Below are positions 1 to 5,284 of a DNA stretch of 5,284 nt, piece after piece. The notes below the pieces were generated by a model. The model was not told the origin of the DNA and searched no databases. It worked only from the letters and a program-made list of their open reading frames with translations. Made by a program: the position numbers and the translations under genes. Each line of letters opens with the position of its first letter. Position 1 is the first letter of the stretch. Source of the stretch: Mucilaginibacter sp. (GTDB lineage Bacteria; Bacteroidota; Bacteroidia; Sphingobacteriales; Sphingobacteriaceae); NCBI GenBank assembly GCA_025934475.1, contig JAICXZ010000293.1, positions 1 through 5,284 on the forward strand, in the 5' to 3' direction.

Positions 1-1
1 A

Positions 2-805
<804 letters not shown>

Positions 806-818
806 AAACTCTTTTTAG

Positions 819-856
819 CATAGGCAGGCGGCTATTCGCCTGTCTATGTTTAATTT
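819..856 (+). terminator. Intrinsic terminator after katG
   Basis: The 12-bp arms 819-830 (CATAGGCAGGCG) and 837-848 (CGCCTGTCTATG) pair with a single G-T wobble around the 6-base loop GCTATT, and TTTAATTT follows. The hairpin starts 13 bases after the katG stop codon, as expected for a factor-independent terminator. The U tract is interrupted by AA, so efficiency is uncertain. Confidence 0.8.
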
Positions 857-900
857 AAATCGCTAGTTTTCAGTTGGTTTCTTATTTTTTCACATAAATC

Positions 901-931
901 TTGCGAATTTATACCGTAAATCATACTTTTG
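901..931 (+). promoter_or_regulatory. Bacteroidota-type promoter of tRNA-Asn
   Basis: TACTTTTG at 924-931 fits the Bacteroidota -7 consensus TAnnTTTG exactly. TTG at 901-903 lies 20 bases upstream, which suits the -33 element. Transcription would begin around 936-942, about 12-18 bases before the mature tRNA 5' end, leaving only a short leader for RNase P to remove. The match and its position between the katG terminator and the tRNA support it. The transcription start itself is inferred. Confidence 0.7.
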
Positions 932-953
932 CACTCTCCAAATCGGAAAGCAC

Positions 954-1030
954 TCCTGAATAGCTCAGCCGGTTAGAGCATCTGACTGTTAATCAGAGGG
1001 TCGCTGGTTCGAGCCCAGCTTCAGGAGCCA
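954..1030 (+). tRNA. tRNA-Asn (anticodon GTT), with encoded CCA
   Basis: A complete cloverleaf can be folded. The acceptor stem TCCTGAA (954-960) pairs with TTCAGGA (1020-1026), the discriminator base is G1027 and CCA is encoded at 1028-1030. The D arm is GCTC...GAGC. The anticodon stem TCTGA/TCAGA (981-985/993-997) encloses loop CTGTTAA with anticodon GTT at 988-990, reading AAC/AAU. A 5-base variable loop follows, then the T arm GCTGG-TTCGAGC-CCAGC (1003-1019). There are no mismatches in the acceptor, anticodon or T stems. It appears to be a single-gene transcript with its own promoter and terminator. No copy of the tRNA 3' end recurs in the window, so there is no sign here of an integrated element. 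Confidence 0.97.
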
Positions 1031-1070
1031 AACTGAACAGGTCAGCGGAAACGCTGGCCTGTTCAGTTTT
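1030..1070 (+). terminator. Strong hairpin terminator directly after tRNA-Asn
   Basis: The 18-base arms 1030-1047 and 1052-1069 pair over their full length with one G-T wobble. They are capped by a GAAA tetraloop (GCG-GAAA-CGC), a GNRA loop. The 5' arm begins at the last A of the tRNA CCA. The 3' arm ends in TTTT (1067-1070), which is part of the stem, so the free U tract after the stem is short. The A-rich start and T-rich end make it usable from both strands. It is most simply the tRNA terminator and a guide for 3'-end processing. Confidence 0.82.
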
Positions 1071-1376
1071 AGGTGATTTAAAATCGGCCTCTACACAATC
1101 AAAAAGAAGGAAAATGCTATTGAGGTTGTTGGTTCGATAATTATTTTCTTGGAAAATCTCATCCCGAAACGCCGTTGTCAAAAAATGTAAAACGACAACA
1201 CGAACTAAACACAGACCCGTTGACAACGGATCATTCTTTAAGCTCAAGCATTGGCTGAAGACGGCCATCAGTCCGCCACCAAAGATCAATAGCAATAGCC
1301 ACGCTCGCTTATTGTCATAAGAGCAGTTTTTCATTGTCGGAAAAGAGATGCAAAACGATATATCTAGCCTAAGCTA
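1071..1376. other. About 300 bases with no convincing gene
   Basis: I see no gene, RNA or mobile-element signature that I recognise. A minus-strand frame from 1334 begins with a hydrophobic stretch (RAWLLLLIFGGGLMAVF), but it runs without a stop through the terminator hairpin and antisense into the tRNA, giving the familiar spurious ending GLEPATL, and I do not call it. A 10-base inverted repeat (CCGTTGTCAA at 1172-1181 and TTGACAACGG at 1220-1229) lies here, and the right copy sits inside a short near-palindrome at 1217-1229. The stretch lies downstream of the broken GH30 gene and could be decayed sequence. Confidence 0.6.
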
Positions 1377-2008
1377 TTACCATTTATAAGTAGCAACTGC
1401 CCCGCCAGCAAGCATCGTAGCCGTTTGCTTTGAATTAAATTTGATGTTGAACGTTTGCGCAGTAGTATTGGTGTTTAGCACAATAAGCACCTTTGAACCA
1501 TCTGTGTTTTTAAAGGCCACGTTAAGCAAGGTGTTCTGCTGATCCGATGCTATGCGCACCGCACCGGGTTTTACAAATTTTGACGCATGGGCTATGATGT
1601 AATAGGCCACATTGCGCGTAACATTTGGCCAATGGTAAGCGCACCTAAACAGGTACTGCAACCGCCATTGGTATGCGGGCCATTGTTCGGGTCGGTAGCC
1701 AGCACCCATTCCAGCACGTTGCGGCTCCAGTTGCGGGTAGCCCCAATAATCAGGTTGCTCACGTGCCATTTCAGATCGCCGCCAAAATCGCCGCCCTGGA
1801 AGGTGGCCTGCTCCGTAAAATAAACATTCTTGTCCGGGTACGCATTGTGAACCGGGGTAATGGCGTTGATGCTGCCGGCATAAAGGTGAAATGCCGAACC
1901 ATCAACATAGGCGCTCGCGGCGGCATCACCTAAAATATTGGTGGCGTATTCAGGATGATCGCAGTTATGATCGTAGCAGATAATCTTGGATGGCCGCTGG
2001 TGGCTCAA
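1377..2008 (-). pseudogene. GH30-family glycosidase remnant (truncated and frameshifted)
   Basis: This is the C-terminal part of a family GH30 beta-glycosidase (glucosylceramidase-like, retaining, TIM barrel plus beta-sandwich). Reading leftward on the minus strand, the first frame gives KIICYDHNCDHPEYATNILGD, then a YAGSINAI stretch, then VYFTEQATFQGGDF, whose Glu in YFTEQ is at the position of the GH30 nucleophile. It continues through WVLATDPNNGPHTNGGC to GALTIG. The homology then moves to another frame: NVTRNVAYYIIAHASKFV, then a typical C-terminal beta domain ending GGAVATYKW and a stop at 1377-1379. One missing base around 1625-1630 explains the shift, since restoring it would give GALTIGTNVTRN-like sequence. 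About 205 residues remain of roughly 480-500. The Asn-Glu-Pro acid/base region is absent, and upstream the frame is closed by TAA at 2012-2014. No start or promoter belongs to it, so it should not make active enzyme. Confidence 0.88.
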
Positions 2009-2234
2009 TTTTTACTACTAAAACAACCCCTTGCGGACCGGGCTGGGGTGCCGGGCCGGGGTCTGGATGTGGAGTGGGCATTGGAGGCACGGTTGGCGGT
2101 ATTTCAGCAGGTTCGCGCTGAGGATCTTCTTGGGGAATATCCGGCCTGCCAGGATCGCCGGGCCTTTCAATCTCGGGTCGATTAGGAGTGACCGGTCTTT
2201 CGTCCGGTTCGTCGGGAAATGTTTTCTTGGCCAT
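1965..2234 (-). CDS. Small proline-rich protein with a GH30-derived chimeric C-terminus
   Basis: An 89-residue protein starting MAKKTFPDEPDERPVTPNRP, followed by PDIPQEDPQREPAEIPPTVP. 23 of the first 67 residues are Pro, with many Glu, Asp and Arg and almost no hydrophobic residues, so it is probably disordered and cytoplasmic (no signal peptide or membrane segment). I recall similar short proteins with a KKTFP-DEP start in Sphingobacteriaceae, of unknown function, but this is memory only. From about residue 69 the composition changes to hydrophobic (VVLVVKIEPPAAIQDYLL). That tail is encoded by the GH30 remnant DNA in a different frame, so the original C-terminus seems to be lost. Start ATG is at 2232-2234 with no clear Shine-Dalgarno. 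A 7-bp hairpin lies a few bases upstream. It is divergent from the metallophosphatase gene. It may be a live gene or part of the decayed block. Confidence 0.6.
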   Translation of the reverse strand: MAKKTFPDEPDERPVTPNRPEIERPGDPGRPDIPQEDPQREPAEIPPTVPPMPTPHPDPGPAPQPGPQGVVLVVKIEPPAAIQDYLLRS

Positions 2235-2237
2235 GAT

Positions 2238-2259
2238 GTCTGTTTATTTAGCAACAGAC
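2238..2259 (-). repeat. Inverted repeat in the leader of the proline-rich gene
   Basis: GTCTGTT (2238-2244) and AACAGAC (2253-2259) form a perfect 7-bp inverted repeat with an 8-base A/T-rich spacer. It begins only 3 bases upstream of the start codon of the minus-strand proline-rich gene, so in that mRNA it would fold over the ribosome-binding region. It could also be a small operator. It is short enough to be chance. Confidence 0.4.
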
Positions 2260-2390
2260 TGATTGCGTTGATTGTTTTCTTTCAATTTTTTGCAGAGACA
2301 AAAAAGAAAGCAATGCCGGTAATGAGAAATATAAGGCTTACCTGTTTCGTTAAAAATGATGATTTTTGAGGGGAATAAACTTTTTCGGCG

Positions 2391-3077
2391 ATGAAACATA
2401 TCGTTATCGGCGATCTGCATGGAAAAAATTGCTGGCGGGATATTGACATCGACGCCTTCGATAAGGTTATTTTCCTGGGCGACTATGTTGATCATTGGAC
2501 ATTGCCGGATGCTGAAATCTTTCGAAACCTAAACGAGATAATCGAACTAAAAATAGCCAACCGGGAAAAAGTCGAGTTACTTTTGGGCAATCACGACGTT
2601 CAATACCTCTATTACCCGAATTACCTTTGCTCAGGCTTCCGGCCAGGTATGCAACGACTATTAACTGCGCAATTCAATGCCAACAGGCAGCTTTTTAAGA
2701 TAGCTTATCAAAAAGGGAAATATCTGTTTTCTCATGCGGGAGTGACCAATCAATGGTATCAACAGTTCCTGCAACTACCGCTGATCCGTGAAATACAGGA
2801 TGAAAACGACAATATTGCCGACTTGCTTAATAAAGCGGATCAAACATCTCAAAGATGGTTGTTGCATCGGGCGGGGAAAGCACGGGGTGGCGAAGGTACC
2901 GGTGGTGTAACCTGGGCAGATGCCTCAGAATTAATTGCTGACATGCTTAAAGGATTTCACCAGGTTGTTGGGCACACCATTACAACGCAGGTTGAAATTG
3001 CAAACGGTCTTAATGAGTCGGTAACTTTTATTGATGTGTTGGATTACATGACCTATTTTTATGAGATTGATTGTTAA
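2391..3077 (+). CDS. PPP-type metallophosphatase (calcineurin-like phosphoesterase)
   Basis: A 228-residue soluble hydrolase with the full PPP-family metal-site signature in order: GDLHG (7-11), GDYVD (30-34), GNHD (66-69), a metal-binding His in SHAG (H115) and GH at 194-195. These residues hold a two-metal centre (usually Mn or Fe/Zn) that activates water to cleave phosphoesters. Relatives include bacterial Ser/Thr phosphatases and PrpE/ApaH-type dinucleotide phosphatases. The substrate cannot be told from the sequence. GNHD rather than GNHE and the compact single domain fit the small bacterial branch. The ATG at 2391 puts GDxHG at residue 7, as is usual. GAGGGG about 16 bases upstream is too far for a good Shine-Dalgarno. 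There is no signal peptide. The alcohol dehydrogenase starts 30 bases downstream with no terminator between, suggesting one transcript. All motifs are intact. Confidence 0.9.
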   Translation: MKHIVIGDLHGKNCWRDIDIDAFDKVIFLGDYVDHWTLPDAEIFRNLNEIIELKIANREKVELLLGNHDVQYLYYPNYLCSGFRPGMQRLLTAQFNANRQLFKIAYQKGKYLFSHAGVTNQWYQQFLQLPLIREIQDENDNIADLLNKADQTSQRWLLHRAGKARGGEGTGGVTWADASELIADMLKGFHQVVGHTITTQVEIANGLNESVTFIDVLDYMTYFYEIDC

Positions 3078-3107
3078 TTGAATACAACATAAGATCACTA
3101 GAATACA

Positions 3108-4124
3108 ATGAAAACGGCAATGATGCAGGCGATGATCTTCGAAGGACATGGGAAGCCTCTTCTTTTAAAAGAAATTCCTGTGCCCGAACCAGGCGACGAC
3201 CAGGTGCTGATCAAAATCATAGCATGTGGTATCTGCCGCACCGATCTGCATGTGCTGGACGGGGAACTTACGAAACCAAAACTGCCCCTGGTTCCCGGCC
3301 ATGAAATCATTGGAACCGTCGCAGCAGCAGGAAAAAATGTTCAGGATATAAAACCGGGCGATCTTGTGGGCGTTCCCTGGTTGGGCTATACCTGCGGCAC
3401 CTGCAAATATTGCAGGCAACATAAAGAGAATCTTTGCCAGAATGCGAAATTTACCGGCTATACACTCGATGGGGGGTATGCCCAATTTACGGTAGCCTAT
3501 TCTAAATACTGTTTTAAACTCTCGGAACAATATCATAACCCAGAATCGGCACCATTGCTTTGCGCCGGATTAATAGGCTACCGGTCGTACCATATGATCA
3601 ACCCGGATGCTCAAAACATAGGCATGTATGGCTTTGGCGCAGCAGCACACATATTGATACAAATAGCCCGGGCGCAGAATAAAAAAGTGTTTGCCTTTAC
3701 CCGTGATGGCGATGCCAAATCTCAGTCGTTTGCCCGCGAGCTCGGCGCATACTGGGTAGGCGGCGGTGCTGATACGCCACCCGAAAAACTTGACGCCTCC
3801 ATCATCTTTGCGCCTGCAGGTGAACTGATCCCCAAGGCTTTACAGGACCTTGATAAAGGTGGTACAGTTATATGCGGCGGAATCCACATGAGCCAAATTC
3901 CGGCCTTTTCCTATGACCTCCTGTGGGAGGAGCGGGCTGTGCGTTCAGTTGCCAACCTGACACGTGAGGACGGGCTCAATTTCTTTGATCTCCTGAAATC
4001 CATCACTGTGCACACACAAACGGAACTTTTTCTATTACCGCAAGCCAATGAGGCTATCGATAAATTGCGCAAAGGGCAGGTAAAGGGCGCTGCCGTACTG
4101 GTAATGGATCAGCCCGGTGATTAG
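3108..4124 (+). CDS. Zinc-dependent alcohol dehydrogenase (MDR superfamily)
   Basis: A 338-residue medium-chain NAD(P)-dependent dehydrogenase that oxidises alcohols or reduces aldehydes in the cytoplasm. The N-terminal GroES-like domain carries the catalytic zinc ligands C43 (in CGICRTDLH), H65-E66 (VPGHE) and probably C152 (LLCAG). The structural zinc site is complete: C96, C99, C102, C110 (CGTCKYC...NLC). The Rossmann domain has YGFGAAAH at 174-181, a variant of the usual GxGxxG loop. I recall this GFGAAAH pattern from the adh_fam_2 group (TIGR02822), about 330 residues long. After the second beta strand the sequence is AFTRD, with Thr where NAD-specific enzymes have Asp, hinting at NADP(H). 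In-frame ATGs at 3108, 3120, 3123 and 3132 are possible. Relatives often begin near MKAM, so translation may really start at one of the later three. The physiological substrate is unknown. It is probably co-transcribed with the phosphatase. Confidence 0.93.
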   Translation: MKTAMMQAMIFEGHGKPLLLKEIPVPEPGDDQVLIKIIACGICRTDLHVLDGELTKPKLPLVPGHEIIGTVAAAGKNVQDIKPGDLVGVPWLGYTCGTCKYCRQHKENLCQNAKFTGYTLDGGYAQFTVAYSKYCFKLSEQYHNPESAPLLCAGLIGYRSYHMINPDAQNIGMYGFGAAAHILIQIARAQNKKVFAFTRDGDAKSQSFARELGAYWVGGGADTPPEKLDASIIFAPAGELIPKALQDLDKGGTVICGGIHMSQIPAFSYDLLWEERAVRSVANLTREDGLNFFDLLKSITVHTQTELFLLPQANEAIDKLRKGQVKGAAVLVMDQPGD

Positions 4125-4184
4125 GGTGCGGCAATCGTTTCGGGGATAAAAAGTTTGCGCCGGCCAACATTATTGCTTTCCTTT

Positions 4185-4217
4185 GAAGGTTGTGTTTGCG
4201 CACACACCTTCTTTTTT
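4185..4217 (+). terminator. Intrinsic terminator after the alcohol dehydrogenase
   Basis: GAAGG + TGTGT (4185-4195, with one bulged T) pairs with ACACA + CCTTC (4202-4211) around the loop TTGCGC. TTTTTT follows at 4212-4217. This is a classic hairpin plus U-tract, 60 bases after the dehydrogenase stop, and it ends the phosphatase-dehydrogenase unit. Confidence 0.8.
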
Positions 4218-4245
4218 GACTCTTTCTTAATTAGCCGTTTCTTTG
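4215..4245 (+). promoter_or_regulatory. Candidate Bacteroidota promoter for the GH123-type gene
   Basis: TTTG at 4215-4218 and TTTCTTTG at 4238-4245 are separated by 19 bases, the spacing of the Bacteroidota -33/-7 promoter. The -7 box differs from TAnnTTTG only by T for A at its second base. Transcription would start near 4250-4256, giving a leader of roughly 15-20 bases before the ATG at 4270. The -33 TTTG uses the last Ts of the preceding terminator. Confidence 0.5.
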
Positions 4246-4269
4246 TATTTAGTCTTTCGATAATTGAAA

Positions 4270-5284
4270 ATGAAAAAAGTTTTTTTACTGGTATTGTCGG
4301 CCTTGATTTGTGAAGGTTCCGTATTGGCTCAGACATACAAGGGGCAGGTAGATTCCAGTTTGATGCCGGTACTGAGCGGGCATTACCAGGATGAGTTTAC
4401 CCTTGATAAGCCGACAAATCCTTCGGCCTGGAATTCGGAGCAAGGCCCGCATGTGAGCTTCGGTTCAACAGATGATCTGTGTTTCCGGACGGAAGTTCCT
4501 CAACTGAAAGAAACTGACACTTGGTCGGGGTGCGGATGGAAGGGTGAGCGCCTGAATGCGCAGATAGTTGTATGGTCCGCCGATACGCTTGAGCAAGTGC
4601 GCTTCAAATTAAATGATCTGAAAGGCGCCAATGGTGTTTCGTTAAGCAGGAATAATATTAAGCTGAACATGGTGCGCTATGTGCTGGGAAATTATCCTTA
4701 CGGATCAAACCAGGGAAGCTGTGGCGATTCGCCGTTTAAAAATGGGTTTTTGCTGCCCGATCGTTTCGAGCAATTTGATCGCTTTGATGTGCCCGGAAAG
4801 ACAGTAAGACCGGTTTGGGTAAGCATCAATATCCCGGCGGGTACACCAGCCGGACATTACAAAGGAGAAATTGAGGTGCTGGCTACTAAGGGGTTCAAAA
4901 AAACATTGGAGCTTAATGTTGAAGTACAAAACCAATTGCTTCCACCGCCTCATGAATGGAAATACCGGCTCGATCTGTGGCAAAACCCATGGGTAATAGC
5001 CTGGGATAATCACTTGCAGCCATGGTCGGAGGAGCATAAGCTGCTTTTGAAAAAACACCTGAAACTTTATGCGGATGCCGGGGGCAAATATATCACTACC
5101 TATGCGGTGAATTCTCCATGGGGCGACAATTCCTACACCCTTGAAGGTGGAATGGTCGAATCCATCAAACAAAAAGACGGCAAATGGAAGTTCGACTACA
5201 AAATATTTGATGAGTACGTAGAGTTGGCGATGAGTGTAGGGATTGATAAAGCGATCACCGTTTATACACCAATCCCGGGCGGAT
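4270..5284 (+). CDS. Secreted GH123/DUF4091-type glycoside hydrolase, N-terminal part (3' end outside window)
   Basis: The frame is open from ATG 4270 to the window edge (338 codons). Residues 1-20 (MKKVFLLVLSALICEGSVLA) form a signal peptide with probable cleavage before Q21. Cys14 lacks a lipobox, so the protein is likely periplasmic or exported rather than a lipoprotein. An N-terminal beta domain (about 25-215) contains GERLNAQIVVWS (92-103) and PVWVSINIPAGTPAGHYKG (181-199), typical of the GH123 N-terminal domain. The linker LLPPPHEWKYRLDLWQNP (213-230) leads into the catalytic barrel, with WSEEH (242-246), AGGKYITTYAV (270-280) and SPWG. This matches the GH123-like/DUF4091 family, whose characterised members are N-acetyl-beta-galactosaminidases acting by substrate-assisted catalysis. 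The catalytic Asp-Glu pair lies beyond the right edge, so activity and exact specificity are unproven. The leader has no Shine-Dalgarno, usual for Bacteroidota. Confidence 0.85.
   Translation, partial: MKKVFLLVLSALICEGSVLAQTYKGQVDSSLMPVLSGHYQDEFTLDKPTNPSAWNSEQGPHVSFGSTDDLCFRTEVPQLKETDTWSGCGWKGERLNAQIVVWSADTLEQVRFKLNDLKGANGVSLSRNNIKLNMVRYVLGNYPYGSNQGSCGDSPFKNGFLLPDRFEQFDRFDVPGKTVRPVWVSINIPAGTPAGHYKGEIEVLATKGFKKTLELNVEVQNQLLPPPHEWKYRLDLWQNPWVIAWDNHLQPWSEEHKLLLKKHLKLYADAGGKYITTYAVNSPWGDNSYTLEGGMVESIKQKDGKWKFDYKIFDEYVELAMSVGIDKAITVYTPIPGG

Noticed and set aside
993..1334. Minus-strand frame of 113 residues ending LAPEAGLEPATL
   Set aside because: Its 3' part is the antisense of tRNA-Asn and of the terminator hairpin. 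The GLEPATL ending is a known artefact of translating tRNA genes backwards. The hydrophobic N-terminus matched no family I recognise.
1592..2008. Programmed frameshift in the GH30 remnant as a regulatory device
   Set aside because: There is no slippery heptamer or downstream structure at the site, and the gene also lacks its N-terminal two thirds, so decay is the simpler reading.
1587..2185. Plus-strand frames over 1587-1823, 1673-1933 and 1955-2185
   Set aside because: They lie antisense to the GH30 remnant and the proline-rich gene, whose family matches explain the open frames.
954..2234. Genomic island inserted at tRNA-Asn
   Set aside because: No integrase, no repeat of the tRNA 3' end and no phage or plasmid genes are seen in the window, although the rearranged block lies downstream.
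4120..4336. Minus-strand frame of 71 residues across the intergenic region
   Set aside because: It runs through the terminator and promoter and is antisense to the signal peptide of the GH123-type gene, and it shows no family features.
4705..5172. Minus-strand frame of 155 residues
   Set aside because: It is antisense to the continuous plus-strand GH123-type protein, which has a signal peptide and family motifs, and its own translation resembles nothing I know.

Overview
The window looks like chromosomal DNA of a Bacteroidota bacterium, most likely Sphingobacteriaceae (Mucilaginibacter/Pedobacter type). The reasons are moderate GC, promoters resembling the Bacteroidota TTG / TAnnTTTG form, AT-rich leaders without clear Shine-Dalgarno sites, GH30 and GH123-type glycan-degradation genes, and a small proline-rich protein of a kind I recall from that family. 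The genus is inferred from memory of protein families, not from a search.

Layout from left to right. 2-805 (+) is the C-terminal third of a catalase-peroxidase (katG) cut by the left edge, followed by a hairpin terminator. 924-931 is the -7 box of a promoter for a tRNA-Asn(GTT) at 954-1030 with encoded CCA, immediately followed by a strong GNRA-capped hairpin. About 300 bases with no convincing gene follow. 1377-2008 (-) is a remnant of a GH30 glycosidase. It keeps the nucleophile region and the C-terminal beta domain, but it lacks the N-terminal two thirds with the acid/base Glu and has a single-base frameshift near 1627. 1965-2234 (-) is a small proline-rich protein gene whose 3' end runs into the GH30 remnant out of frame, so its last residues come from GH30 DNA. 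A 156-base divergent intergenic region separates it from two + strand genes: a PPP-type metallophosphatase (2391-3077) and a zinc-dependent alcohol dehydrogenase (3108-4124), 30 bases apart and probably co-transcribed. A terminator at 4185-4217 merges into a promoter at 4215-4245 for a secreted GH123/DUF4091-type glycoside hydrolase starting at 4270, which runs off the right edge.

The genes do not form one obvious pathway. KatG handles peroxide, the phosphatase and dehydrogenase are general soluble enzymes, and the two glycosidase genes (one dead, one apparently intact) reflect polysaccharide or glycoconjugate use. I see no CRISPR array, transposase, phage gene or defence system. The most unusual part is the rearranged block at 1377-2234, where a deletion or recombination joined a decayed GH30 gene to the proline-rich gene. 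I do not find strong evidence for a new biological system.
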